DNA of 36,157 nt from Candidatus Eisenbacteria bacterium (GTDB lineage Bacteria; Eisenbacteria; RBG-16-71-46; SZUA-252). The stretch lies in assembly GCA_005893305.1 (NCBI GenBank), contig VBOZ01000029.1, forward strand, positions 112,461 through 148,617, in the 5' to 3' direction. A model generated the notes under the pieces. The model saw only the letters and a list, made by a program, of their open reading frames with translations. It ran no database searches and was not told where the DNA came from. Positions 15,924 through 25,500 of this stretch are shown one piece after another; the first letter of the stretch is position 1, and the number at the start of each line of letters is the position of its first letter. The position numbers were made by a program, and so were the translations under genes.

Positions 15924-16858
15924 CCGAGGACGATCCCCGCCGCGAAGAGAACGCCGAAGAGGGCGTGAAGCCGCGCGGTGTCGAGGAGGGCCCGGTTCAG
16001 CGCGGGACCATCCTCCCGCTCCCGCACCGCGTGGAGCGCGCGCATCGCCAGAGGCCCCGTCGCGAAGGGAAGGAGGACCCACGCCGACCGGAATCCCTGC
16101 GCCCAGAGGCCGAGCGGGACCGCGTAGGCCGCGATCAGGAACGCCAGAAACTCAGCCCGCGCGCCCCGGCGGCCGAGGATGACGGCCAGCGTTCGCTTCC
16201 CGGCGGCGCGGTCACGATCGAGGTCCCGCACGTTGTTCACGATCAGGATCGCGGTCGCGAGCGCTCCCACGGGAATCGCCGCCAGGACCGCCTCGGGGTG
16301 GACGGTCCCCGCTTGGACATAGTAGGTCCCGAGGACGGCGACAAAACCGAAGAAGAGAAGCACCGCGAGATCTCCGAGGCCGACGTACGCGAGGGCGAAC
16401 GGTCCGGCGGTGTACCCGATGCCGGCCGCGATCGAGGCCGTGCCGATCGCGACCACGGGCCAGCCGGCGACCCTCCAGAGATAGACGCCCGCGAGGGTGG
16501 CGATCGCGAAGGAGACGATCATCCCGGTCCGCACCTCGCTCCCGCTCAGCCAGCCTTGCGGCAGGACCCGGGGCGGGCCGATCCGGCCCGGCGCATCGGC
16601 GCCCTTCCGAAAGTCGTAGATATCGTTCGCGAGGTTGGTGCCGATCTGGATCGCGACCGAGCCGACCAGGGCGGCAAGCGCGGCCAGCGGGCGCGAGGCC
16701 CCGTGGCGCCACGCCACGGCGGTTCCAACGAGGACGGGAACGACCGACGCGGCGAGGGTGGGAATACGGAAGGCGTGAAGCCACGCCCCGACCCTGCTCG
16801 GGCGCGGGATGACGACCTCGCGGAGTCCGCTCCCTTCGCCCGCTTGGACGCCGATCAC
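15920..16858 (-). CDS. menA: DHNA polyprenyltransferase (MenA)
   Basis: A 312-residue UbiA-family membrane prenyltransferase joining the polyprenyl chain to 1,4-dihydroxy-2-naphthoate with loss of CO2. The first Asp-rich motif is NLANDIYDFRKGAD, the second NNVRDLDRDRAAGKRTLAV; about eight to nine membrane helices lie around them. The GTG start at 16858 is 4 bases after the menB stop. The isoprenoid substrate derives from the pathway that includes the nearby ispG. Confidence 0.95.
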   Translation of the reverse strand: MIGVQAGEGSGLREVVIPRPSRVGAWLHAFRIPTLAASVVPVLVGTAVAWRHGASRPLAALAALVGSVAIQIGTNLANDIYDFRKGADAPGRIGPPRVLPQGWLSGSEVRTGMIVSFAIATLAGVYLWRVAGWPVVAIGTASIAAGIGYTAGPFALAYVGLGDLAVLLFFGFVAVLGTYYVQAGTVHPEAVLAAIPVGALATAILIVNNVRDLDRDRAAGKRTLAVILGRRGARAEFLAFLIAAYAVPLGLWAQGFRSAWVLLPFATGPLAMRALHAVREREDGPALNRALLDTARLHALFGVLFAAGIVLG

Positions 16859-16862
16859 CGGG

Positions 16863-17693
16863 TCAAGGGAGGCGGGGGAACTTGGTGAAGTCGGGCTTTC
16901 GCCGTTCGAGGTACGCGTTTCGCCCCTCCTGCGCCTCTTCGGACATGTAGTAAAGAAGGGTGGCGTTCCCCGCGAATTCCTGGAGCCCCGCCTGCCCGTC
17001 GCAATCGGCGTTCAACGCCGCCTTGAGGCACCGGAGCGCCATCGGGCTCATGGCGAGGATCTCCCGGCACCACGAGACCGTCTCCTCCTCGAGCCGCTCG
17101 AGCGGGACGACCGCGTTCACGAGGCCCATCGCGAGAGCTTCCTTCGCGTCGTATTGCCGGCAGAGATACCAGATCTCACGGGCCTTCTTCTGGCCCACGA
17201 TCCGCGCGAGGTACGCCGCGCCAAACCCGCCGTCGAACGAGCCGACCTTGGGCCCGGTCTGGCCGAATCGGGCGTTTTCCGCCGCGACGGTCAGGTCGCA
17301 GACTACGTGGAGCACGTGGCCGCCGCCGATCGCGAAACCGGCCACCATGGCGATCACCGGCTTGGGGAGCGCGCGGATCCGCTTCTGAAGATCGAGGACG
17401 TTGAGTCGTGGAACCTGATCGTCGCCGACGTAGCCGGCCGCCCCGCGGACGCGCTGATCGCCGCCCGAGCAGAACGCTTCCTCGCCGGCTCCGGTCAGGA
17501 TGACGACGCCGATCTCAGGATCCTCACGCGCATCGTCGAATGCCTCGATCATCTCGCGGACGGTCTGGGGCCGGAAGGCGTTCCGCACGTCCGGCCGGTT
17601 GATCGTCACCTTCGCGATGCCGTCGGCCTTCTCGTACAGGATGTCTTGGTAGGTTTTGGCGTTCTTCCATGCGACGGTCGTGGCGACGGGCAT
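16863..17693 (-). CDS. menB: 1,4-dihydroxy-2-naphthoyl-CoA synthase (MenB)
   Basis: A 276-residue crotonase-fold enzyme that ring-closes o-succinylbenzoyl-CoA. Family signatures: [10 protein letters not shown] (75-84), [20 protein letters not shown] with the oxyanion-hole glycines, and [16 protein letters not shown] (143-158), which is close to diagnostic for MenB among crotonases. The C-terminus ending [14 protein letters not shown] is also typical of MenB. It lies 10 bases after menH and 4 bases before menA in the operon. Confidence 0.97.
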   Translation of the reverse strand: MPVATTVAWKNAKTYQDILYEKADGIAKVTINRPDVRNAFRPQTVREMIEAFDDAREDPEIGVVILTGAGEEAFCSGGDQRVRGAAGYVGDDQVPRLNVLDLQKRIRALPKPVIAMVAGFAIGGGHVLHVVCDLTVAAENARFGQTGPKVGSFDGGFGAAYLARIVGQKKAREIWYLCRQYDAKEALAMGLVNAVVPLERLEEETVSWCREILAMSPMALRCLKAALNADCDGQAGLQEFAGNATLLYYMSEEAQEGRNAYLERRKPDFTKFPRLP

Positions 17694-17703
17694 CGTGGCT
17701 CCT

Positions 17704-18585
17704 TTACGCGGGCAGGGAGGCCTTGCGATCGGGCGCGGCCACGAGCCGGTCGAGCCGGTCGAGGACCGCCCGGCGAAAAGCCTCGGGCTGTTCTAGGTGA
17801 ATGTTGTGTCCGGCGCCCGGCACGATCATGGCCTCCGCGTCGGGAATCGCGGCGGCCATCCGTTGCACGAGTGCCGCGTACTTCGGATCGAGAGCGCCGG
17901 CCAGAAGGAGGGTCGGGCAGTGGACCGACCCGAGGCGCGGGCCGAGGAATTCCTGCGCGCCCTGTCCCAGGCCGCGGAGGGACCCCGCCAGACCCGCGGC
18001 GTTGTTGCGGAGCCGCCGGGCGCGCTGCTCGCTGTGTGCCTCCTTGGACAAGCCACGCTGCGACCCGAAGATCGGGAGCGCCTCCCACGTGTCCACGAAC
18101 CAGGGGACGCCGCGCGCCGCGATCTCCGCGGCGAAGGCTTCGTCGCGGATCCGTCGCTCGGTTCGCGCGGATTCCTCTGCGATTCCCGCGGAGGTCGATT
18201 CGAGAATCAGGGAGGCGACGCGCGCGGGCTCTGTGACGCCCAGATAGAGAGCCACGCGGCCGCCCATCGAGTACCCCATCCAATGGGCGTGCGCGATTCC
18301 GAGCGTCGTGATCAGTGTCGCAAGATCACGCGCCGTCTCGGCCATGGTGAAGCGATGTGGCTCCGCGGGGATGCCGGTCCGGCCGTGGCCCGGGAGGTCG
18401 ATTCCGACGCCGGCGAAGCCGGCCTCAGTCAGCGCTGCCGCCGTCCCGATCCAATCCTCGGACGATCCGCTGAACCCGTGCAACATGACGACCGCGGCGC
18501 GTGCCGTATCGACCCCGCCCGCAATCCTCACGCCGTAGCTCAGGCCGGCGACGTCGATGGCCCTGGCTTCCTCCCAGCCGGTCAC
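17704..18585 (-). CDS. menH: SHCHC synthase (MenH), alpha/beta hydrolase
   Basis: A 293-residue alpha/beta-hydrolase that eliminates pyruvate from SEPHCHC. The catalytic triad is S106 in GYSMGGR, D233 in GALDPKY and H260 in GAGHNIH. The oxyanion motif is [11 protein letters not shown] and the RTERRIRDE stretch lies in the cap, as in MenH. The GTG start overlaps the menD stop as GTGA. The alpha/beta fold alone would not fix the substrate; the gene order menF-D-H does. Confidence 0.92.
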   Translation of the reverse strand: MTGWEEARAIDVAGLSYGVRIAGGVDTARAAVVMLHGFSGSSEDWIGTAAALTEAGFAGVGIDLPGHGRTGIPAEPHRFTMAETARDLATLITTLGIAHAHWMGYSMGGRVALYLGVTEPARVASLILESTSAGIAEESARTERRIRDEAFAAEIAARGVPWFVDTWEALPIFGSQRGLSKEAHSEQRARRLRNNAAGLAGSLRGLGQGAQEFLGPRLGSVHCPTLLLAGALDPKYAALVQRMAAAIPDAEAMIVPGAGHNIHLEQPEAFRRAVLDRLDRLVAAPDRKASLPA

Positions 18586-20456
18586 AGCGTCTCCTCGACC
18601 GCGCGGATCACGTCCGCGCGCAACGCCTGATGGAGCGCCCGCGTTTCGTCGCGGTCGGTCCGGACCTCGAGGATCTCGGTGGCGCGCCTCGCGAGCGAGG
18701 ACGCGGCCCTGGCGCCGAGCGCGGCGAGAGAATCCGGGCGCGCGAACGGAATCCCGTACATCGCCGCCGCGGGGGCGAAGTCGAGCCCGTGCGGCGTGCC
18801 GAAGTAGCGCTCGAAGACCTCGCCGTGCCGCGCGATCGGGAGGAGCGAGAAGACGCCTCCGCCGTCGTTGTTCACGATCACGATCGTGGCCCGGGCGTTT
18901 CCCTCGCGCGCGGCCGCGAGCCCGTTCAGGTCGTGGTGGAAGGAGAGGTCGCCAGTCACGATGAGGACGGGGAAATCGCCCGCCGCGCCCGCGCCGAGCC
19001 CGCTCGAGATCACGCCGTCGATCCCGCTCGCGCCCCGGTTGGCGAGGATCCGGAGCCGCTTGGCAGAAGCGGGCGCGAACAAGTCCAGATTTCGGATCGC
19101 GAGGCTGTTCCCGACGTAGACGAGCGTTCCTTCGGGGGCCGAGTCGAGGAGCGCGGGGAAGAGATACCCCTCGGAGAGGTCGGAGACGGACGCGCGTCGG
19201 CGGTCGATCGCGTCGCGCGCGGCTCGTTCGGCGAGGTCGAACGTCTCGCCCCAGCGCGGGAGCGGGTCCGATCCCTTGGCCAGCGAGTCCGCGAGGGCGG
19301 ACGCGAACGCGGTCGGATCGGCCGCGAAGACCTCGCGCGCGCGGCGCGAGGGGCTGCGCCAGCCGCGGGCCGGATCGACGAGGAGATGCACCGCCCCCGG
19401 GTGCCGCGCCGCGTACAGGTGATAGGACTTCGAGGTGAGCGCCGGCCCGAATTGGATCACGACCTCCGGCGCCTCGCGCGCGGCGAATCCCGGCGCGCGG
19501 AGAAACGCGTCATAGGCGCCGAGCACGTGCGATCGGTCGTGCGGGCCATAGCGAACCTGCGACGCCGGATCGGCGAGGATCGGATACCCGGTCACGGCGG
19601 CGAGGCGCGCGACCGCCGCCGGCAGCTCCGGCGACGCGTCCTCGGGGCCGCAAATGATCAGCCCGCGACGTCTCTGACGCAGGAGGCCGGCCGCGCGCGC
19701 GAGATCCCGCGCCGATGGCGATGGAGATTCGGGCGCTCCGGCCGCGCCCGGCGACTCGGCGGCCCCACCCGCCATCGCGGCATCGCCCCGACGCGCGGCA
19801 TCGCCCCGACGCGCGGCATCGCCCCCACGCGCGGGACGCGCCTCCAGCAACTCGGGGTCTGGAACGAGCGGCTCGCGAAACGCGAAGTTGAGATGAACCG
19901 GGCCCGCGGGCGGACCCCACGCCTCCGCCACCGCGCGGGCTCCGAGCGCGGCCGCGTACTGGATCAGGTCCGGCTCGGCCACGGGCGCGCCGACCTCGTG
20001 GAACCAGCGCGCGGCGGCTCCGAACATCCGGATCTGATCGATCGTCTGCGACGCGCCCGCGTCTCGCAGCTCGGGGGGACGGTCGGCGGTGAGAAGAATC
20101 AACGGAACGCGCGCGTGGTGCGCCTCGACGGCGGCCGGATGGAGGTTCGCGGCGGCGGTTCCGGAAGTCGTCAGGATGGCCACCGGCCGGCGCGAAGCCT
20201 TCGCCAGGCCGAGCGCGAAGAAGGCGCCCGCCCGCTCATCGAGCGCGACGTGGGTCCGGATCGAGGAACGGTGGAGCGCCAGCACGAGCGGAGCGGACCG
20301 GGAGCCGGAGCAGACGCACGCGTCGCGGACGCCCCGCTCCTCGAGGGCGAAGACGAACGCCTCGGCCCAGGCGAGGTTCGTCGCCGCGGTCGCGGAGCCG
20401 GCCGCGTCCTCCACCGCGCGCGCGGGTCCGTCGACTTTGGAGGAGAGGTCAGCCAC
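18582..20456 (-). CDS. menD: SEPHCHC synthase (MenD), ThDP enzyme
   Basis: A 624-residue thiamine-diphosphate enzyme joining 2-oxoglutarate to isochorismate. N-terminal CSGSRSAPLVLALHR and DERAGAFFALGLAKAS (with the ThDP-activating Glu) and C-terminal NRGASGIDGVISS and GDLSFHHDLN (502-511) are MenD signatures. A linker at about residues 209-227 is expanded by an 18-bp tandem repeat, adding Arg-Arg-Gly-Asp-Ala-Ala units. Six in-frame units do not disturb the conserved domains. GTG 20456 overlaps the menF 3' end by 8 bases. Confidence 0.96.
   Translation of the reverse strand: MADLSSKVDGPARAVEDAAGSATAATNLAWAEAFVFALEERGVRDACVCSGSRSAPLVLALHRSSIRTHVALDERAGAFFALGLAKASRRPVAILTTSGTAAANLHPAAVEAHHARVPLILLTADRPPELRDAGASQTIDQIRMFGAAARWFHEVGAPVAEPDLIQYAAALGARAVAEAWGPPAGPVHLNFAFREPLVPDPELLEARPARGGDAARRGDAARRGDAAMAGGAAESPGAAGAPESPSPSARDLARAAGLLRQRRRGLIICGPEDASPELPAAVARLAAVTGYPILADPASQVRYGPHDRSHVLGAYDAFLRAPGFAAREAPEVVIQFGPALTSKSYHLYAARHPGAVHLLVDPARGWRSPSRRAREVFAADPTAFASALADSLAKGSDPLPRWGETFDLAERAARDAIDRRRASVSDLSEGYLFPALLDSAPEGTLVYVGNSLAIRNLDLFAPASAKRLRILANRGASGIDGVISSGLGAGAAGDFPVLIVTGDLSFHHDLNGLAAAREGNARATIVIVNNDGGGVFSLLPIARHGEVFERYFGTPHGLDFAPAAAMYGIPFARPDSLAALGARAASSLARRATEILEVRTDRDETRALHQALRADVIRAVEETL
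19777..19830 (-). repeat. three 18-bp tandem units inside menD
   Basis: Unit GCGGCATCGCCCCGACGC (plus strand) repeated at 19777-19794, 19795-19812 and 19813-19830, the third with one mismatch. It is in frame, and copy-number changes would add or remove six residues (ARRGDA) in the inter-domain linker. Confidence 0.9.
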
Positions 20457-21786
20457 GAAACAGCACGTCCTCGATCGAGCCGAGCTTCGCTTCGCACTCG
20501 TCCCATTCGCGCTCGGCCCGCGATCCGGCGACGATCCCGGCGCCCGCGTAGAGGAGCGCGCGGTCGCCGCGTACGAATGCCGACCGGATCCCCACCGCGA
20601 AATCGCCCTCGCCCCCGGGCTTCATCCAGCCGATGGGGCCGGCGTACCAGCCGCGTCCTCGCGGCTCGATCACGCGGATGAGCTTGAGGGCCTCCTCGCG
20701 CGGCGTTCCCGCGACGGCGGGGGTCGGGTGGAGCCGGGAGACGAGATCCAGCACGTGGGTCCCGGGAGCTGCGGTCGCCGTGATCGGCGTGCGCAGGTGC
20801 GCGAGACCATGAAGGCGAAGCAGGGCCGGCTCGGGCGGCGCCGCGGCGTCCGGGCAAACGCCTCGGAGCGCGGCCAAGATTTCTCTCGCGACCACCTCGT
20901 GCTCGCGGCGTTCCTTGGGATCGTCCAGGAGGGCGCGAGCGGCGTCACTCCCGTCGGCGCTTCCCAATCGCGCGGTGCCCGCCACCGCGTCCGCGCGGAC
21001 GCGCCCCTCGCGCAGCGACACCAGCCGCTCCGGGCTCGCACCAAGAAAGACGGAACCCGAGTCGTTCCAGTAGAGGAAGCGGAAGCACGAGGGATACGTC
21101 TCGCGAAGCGCCGTGAAGGCCCGGACGGCATCCCAGCCGACAGGGGTGCGCGCCTCGCGGCTTCTGGCCAGGACTACCTTCTCGACGCCGCCGGCTTGAA
21201 TGCGATCGAGCGCCCACCCGACCGCCCGCGACCAATCTCCGCGCGACCACTCCCCGGCGAGGTCCTCGTCTTCCATCCGGGTGCCCAGCTCCGCCGGCCT
21301 GGGGCCGAGCCCGACGCTGCGTCCGAGACCGAGACCGCGCCCGAGTCCGAGCCACGGTTGGACATCGGCCCAGGTGGTGAGGGCAGCATGTCCGTCCGTG
21401 TCGCGGTGCCACTGAAGGGCCGGAATCATCACCACGCCGGCGGGGAGTCCCCACGCCGACGCGGGACCGCCGTCGAAGCTGAACCCGCCGAATGCGATCG
21501 GCGTTGTGTCGGTCGGTTGGCCGGGGAGCTTCGTCGATCCGGCGATTTCACGGAGCCAGAGGCGGGCTTCCATCCACGGGTCCGGGCCCGAGAACTCGCG
21601 CCGGGCCGAGGCCCCGATCAGGGAAATGCATTCCCCGTCCGGGGATTCCCAGAAGAAGCAGGGCGGCGCCAGGAGGCTTTCGTCCACGGCGTCGAGACGA
21701 AAATCGTCCTGGGTCGCGGCGCCGGGCGCGGAGGCGGACCCCGAGAGCGAGTCCTTCATCGTTATCGAGTGGGGAGGCGAGGCCAC
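20449..21786 (-). CDS. menF: isochorismate synthase (MenF)
   Basis: A 445-residue chorismate-utilising enzyme, the first committed step of the pathway. C-terminal motifs: VEKVVLARSREA, FLGASPERLVSLREGRV, AVAGTARLG, EHEVVAREI, HVLDLVSRLHPTPAVAGTPRE and YAGPIGWMKPGGEGDFAVGIR, the Mg- and chorismate-binding core. The frame is open to 21972, but a promoter at 21793-21821 lies between. GTG 21786 is 6 bases from the -10; ATG 21759 is an alternative giving 436 residues. The N-terminal region carries a Leu-Gly repeat. This is the first gene of menF-D-H-B-A-C-E. Confidence 0.95.
   Translation of the reverse strand: MASPPHSITMKDSLSGSASAPGAATQDDFRLDAVDESLLAPPCFFWESPDGECISLIGASARREFSGPDPWMEARLWLREIAGSTKLPGQPTDTTPIAFGGFSFDGGPASAWGLPAGVVMIPALQWHRDTDGHAALTTWADVQPWLGLGRGLGLGRSVGLGPRPAELGTRMEDEDLAGEWSRGDWSRAVGWALDRIQAGGVEKVVLARSREARTPVGWDAVRAFTALRETYPSCFRFLYWNDSGSVFLGASPERLVSLREGRVRADAVAGTARLGSADGSDAARALLDDPKERREHEVVAREILAALRGVCPDAAAPPEPALLRLHGLAHLRTPITATAAPGTHVLDLVSRLHPTPAVAGTPREEALKLIRVIEPRGRGWYAGPIGWMKPGGEGDFAVGIRSAFVRGDRALLYAGAGIVAGSRAEREWDECEAKLGSIEDVLFRG
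21301..21356 (-). repeat. hexamer CTCGGN-type repeat in menF
   Basis: On the minus strand a run of degenerate CTCGGN hexamers encodes LGLGRGLGLGRSVGLGP. It lies in the linker between the N-terminal part and the catalytic core of isochorismate synthase, with no conserved motif affected. Confidence 0.7.
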
Positions 21787-21792
21787 GCGGCG

Positions 21793-21821
21793 AGTATAGA
21801 GACTCGGGAGTCCACGGGCAA
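21793..21821 (-). promoter_or_regulatory. promoter of the men operon
   Basis: On the minus strand TTGCCC (21821-21816), a 17-base spacer and TATACT (21798-21793), a good sigma70-type promoter. The GTG at 21786 follows 6 bases after the -10. It diverges from the act/cox promoter about 125 bases away. Confidence 0.6.
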
Positions 21822-21946
21822 CCGGGGGCGGCAGCGCCCAACCGGCCTTCGCGCAAAGAAATGGCGAATCGCGGCCGGCTCGTCTATCCTGCCGCGGCCA
21901 GCGTCGGGATCGGGCGTCCGCCGACTCCCGGGGACCAGGATCCCGC

Positions 21947-21976
21947 TTGACGTCGGAGCGACTTGGTGACAATATT
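21947..21976 (+). promoter_or_regulatory. promoter of the act/cox operon
   Basis: TTGACG (21947-21952) and AATATT (21971-21976) with an 18-base spacer; CAATAT one base earlier gives a 17-base spacer. This would give a leader of roughly 60-65 bases before actA. A CRP-like palindrome overlaps the -10. Confidence 0.5.
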
Positions 21977-21980
21977 CACA
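21965..21980. promoter_or_regulatory. CRP/FNR-family-like operator over the act/cox -10
   Basis: GGTGA-N6-TCACA, matching 9 of 10 positions of the CRP consensus TGTGA-N6-TCACA, with a perfect GTGA/TCAC core. It coincides with the -10 of the putative promoter, a position that usually means repression. The regulator is not encoded in the window. Confidence 0.45.
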
Positions 21981-22046
21981 AAGTTTTTTCGCATCCACCG
22001 ATTTCGCGGAGCGATCTCGGACATGGGGAAGGCGTAGCCGGCACCG

Positions 22047-22562
22047 GTGTCCCTCCAGATCAAACAGGGAGTCATTCCCCTCCTCATCGTCGTCCTCCTG
22101 GGCCTCGGCGGATGGGCGTTCCTCGACGCGTTCAGCAACGTCGGGTACGCGCCGAAGCAGCCGGTGCCGTTCAGCCATAAGCTGCATGCCGGCACGCGGA
22201 AAATCCCCTGCCTCTACTGCCATTCCAACGCGGAGCGATCCCGCCACGCCACCGTCCCGGCGGGAAACGTGTGTATGAACTGCCACCTGGTGGTCCGCAC
22301 CGACAGCCCTTCCATCCAGCTCGTCACGAGCTACTACCAGTCGAATAGGCCGATGCCGTGGGTGCGGGTCCACCGGCTCCCCGACTACGTCTACTTCAGC
22401 CATCGCTGGCACATTGCCAGAGGGATCGCGTGTCAAACCTGCCACGGCCCCATCGAGACGATGGATGTGGTGCGCCAAGTGTCCAGCTTGAAGATGGGTT
22501 GGTGCATCGATTGCCACCGGCTGAACAAAGCGTCCACGGAGTGCAATACATGTCACATGTGA
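22047..22562 (+). CDS. actA: ACIII subunit ActA, pentahaem cytochrome c
   Basis: A 171-residue membrane-anchored cytochrome. Residues 9-29 form one membrane helix; five CxxCH motifs follow: C55-H59, C76-H80, C129-H133, C153-H157 and C166-H170. This number and spacing are those of ActA of alternative complex III, which replaces the bc1 complex as quinol:cytochrome c oxidoreductase. Start is GTG 22047; the ribosome-binding site is weak. The stop overlaps possible starts of actB, and the whole act-cox series follows. Confidence 0.96.
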   Translation: MSLQIKQGVIPLLIVVLLGLGGWAFLDAFSNVGYAPKQPVPFSHKLHAGTRKIPCLYCHSNAERSRHATVPAGNVCMNCHLVVRTDSPSIQLVTSYYQSNRPMPWVRVHRLPDYVYFSHRWHIARGIACQTCHGPIETMDVVRQVSSLKMGWCIDCHRLNKASTECNTCHM

Positions 22563-22576
22563 ACGGGGGACCGGAC

Positions 22577-25500
22577 GTGAAGGCGAACGAGATACCTGAG
22601 CCGGCCGGTTCCGCGCCGCCCAAGCACTGGTCGACCCTCGCCGAGCTGCGCGGCTCGGCCGAGGTCGCGGAGCTGCGCGAGCGCGAGTTCTTCACGCCGT
22701 CCGAGGAAGAGGAGAGCGAGCTCCCGTCCCGCCGGGAATTCCTGAAGTTCCTCGGCGCCGGCGCCGCCTTCGCCGCGGCGGGATGCGCGCGCAAGCCGGT
22801 CGAGAAAATTCTTCCGTACGTCAAGGCGCCGGAAGAGCTTTCTCCGGGGAACGCGATCTATTTCGCGTCCACATGCAGCGACTGCCCCGCCGCCTGCGGC
22901 ACCCTCGTCAAGACCCGAGAGGGAAGGCCGATCAAGATCGAGGGGAACAAGTCGCACCCGATGAGCCGCGGCGCCCTCTGCGCGCGCGGCCAGTCATCGA
23001 TCCTCAACCTCTACGATCCAGATCGCCTTCGCGGTCCGCTGCTCGTCGACCGGGCGAAGGGCTCGACATCGGCGGCCGGTTGGAGCGAGATCGACCGCCG
23101 CGCCGCGAAAGCCCTGGGCGAGGCGCGGGACCGCGGCGGCAAGCTCGTCTTCCTGACCGGGACCATCGTGAGCCCGACGACGCTCGCGCTGATCCAATCG
23201 TTCCTCGGAGCGTTCCAGGGCGCGGAGCACGTGGTCTATGACGCCGTCTCCTCCGACGCGCTCGCCAAGGCGCAGGAGCTCTGCTACGGCGGGCGGATCA
23301 TCCCGCGGTATCGGCTCGACCAGGCCGACGTCCTGGTCACCTTCGGGGCGGATCCCCTCGGCACGTTCCTCTCTCCGGTCGAGTTCGCGCGCGACTTCTC
23401 GGGCCGCCGGAAGCCAGAGGCGGGAACGATGTCGCGCTTCATCGCGATCGAGCCGATCCTCTCGTTGACCGGAACCAATGCCGACACGCACCTCCGCGTT
23501 CGGCCGGATCACCTCTATCCGGTCGCGATGGCCCTGGCCCACGAGCTGCTCGTGCGTAATCCCCGCTCGCCCCTCTCCTCGAACGCGGCCATGGTCGCCG
23601 CGGTCAGCCCATTTGCGGCCGAGTCGGTGGAGAAGAGCGCGGGCCTCGAGGAAGGGACGCTCGCCAAGGTCGCGGACGAGCTGGCTCGGGCCCGCGGGAG
23701 GAGTCTCGTGCTCGCCGGACCCCAGGCCGCGCCCGCAGAGCAGGCGGTGGCGCTCCAGGTCGCGGTGAATCTGCTGAACAGCGCGCTCGGAGACGAGGGC
23801 GTCACGGTCGACAGCTCCCAGCCTTCGCGGCAGGCCGCGGGCTCGGAGGAGGCGGTGCTCCGCCTGGTGGAGCGCATGCGGGCCGGCGAGGTCGCCGCGC
23901 TCCTCATTCACGGCGTCAACCCGGCGCACACGCTCCCGGCCGCGGTCGGCTTCACCGATGGCTTGAAGCGCGTTCCGTTCGTCGCGAGCTTCGCGGATCG
24001 GGTGGACGAGACGGCGGCCGGCGCCGACGTGATCGCGCCGGACACGCACTCGCTCGAGTCGTGGAACGACCACGAGCCGCGGCCCGGAATTCTCTCGCTG
24101 ACCCAGCCCACGATCTCGCCCCTCTACGATCTTCGCCCGTTCCAGGAGACGCTCCTGGCGTGGGGCCGCGCGCTCGGGAAGGGGTCGCTCGCGGCGACGT
24201 CGGGGACCTGGCACCAATACTTAAAGGACGGCTGGCGCGCCAACGTCTATCCGAAGGCGAACGCGGCGGCGCCGTTCGAGCTCTTCTGGGAGGGCGTGCT
24301 TCGGGAGGGTGTGCTGGTGCTGGCGAAGGGGGCCGCCGCGACGGCGCGGCCGTTCCGCAACGATGCGCTCCAGGCGCTCTCAGCGGCGAAGCGGCCGGAG
24401 GGCGACGGATCGCTCCAGCTTGTGCTCTACACGCCGGTAACCCTCTACGACGGCCGGAACGCGAACAACGCCTGGCTTCAAGAGCTGCCCGATCCGGTTT
24501 CCAAGATCACCTGGGACAACTATGTCTCGATCTCGCCGTCGCGCGCGAAGGCGCTCGGTGTCTCGGATTACGAGATGAAGGCGGACGTCGTCACGATCGA
24601 CGCGGGCCATGCGAAGTTCGATCTGCCCGTCCACGTGCAGCCGGGGCTTCATCCCGACGTCGTGGCGATCGCGATCGGGTACGGCCGCACCGCGGCGGGC
24701 CGCGTCGGGAACCAGGTCGGCCAGAACGGCTTTGCCCTCGCGGTCGCGACGGGCGGCCGCATCGGCTTGACCGGGATTCCGGTCCGGATCGCGAAGACGG
24801 GCCGCATCGCACCGCTCGCCTGTGTGCAGGGGCACCAGTTCACCGAGCACCGGCCGATCATCTACGAGACGACGTTCACGGAATTCCTTCGCGACCCGCG
24901 TTCCGGGAACGAAGAGCCCGAGCATCTTCCCTCGATGTGGTCCCGCCACGAATACAAGGGGCACAAGTGGGGGATGGCGGTCGATCTGAGCGCGTGCATC
25001 GGCTGCAGCGCGTGCATGGTCGCGTGCCGCTCGGAGAACAACGTGCCGGTGGTCGGGAAGGAGATTGTGCTCCGCGGCCGCGAGATGGACTGGATCCGGA
25101 TCGACCGCTACTACTCGGGCGACGCCGAGAATCCCGATAGCGTCCACCAGCCGATGCTCTGTCAGCACTGCGAGAACGCTCCCTGCGAGACAGTCTGCCC
25201 CGTCCTCGCGACCGTCCACTCGAGCGAAGGGCTGAACATCCAGATCTACAACCGCTGCGTCGGCACGCGGTACTGCTCCAACAACTGCCCCTACAAGGTG
25301 CGCCGGTTCAACTGGTTCGACTACAGCCACCCGAAAGAGAAATCGCTCCAGCTGGTCCTGAATCCCGACGTGACGGTCCGGAGCAAGGGCGTGATGGAGA
25401 AGTGCACCTTCTGCGTGCAGCGCATCCGGGACGGCAAGGAGCACGCGAAGGCGCTCGGCGTGCCGGTCCAGGACGGCGACATCGAGACCGCGTGCATGCA

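Noticed and set aside
18501-20681. Long open frame on the plus strand (726 codons) through menH, menD and menF
   Set aside because: It is antisense to three enzymes with intact catalytic motifs and translates to Arg/Gly-rich sequence, a usual artefact of high-GC codon use.
21787-21972. N-terminal extension of menF to 21972
   Set aside because: It is Arg/Pro-rich, unlike isochorismate synthases, and covers the promoter.
21961-21982. FNR box reading (TTGAT-N4-ATCAA)
   Set aside because: The half-sites fit TGTGA-N6-TCACA much better than the FNR consensus, though a family member with intermediate specificity is possible.
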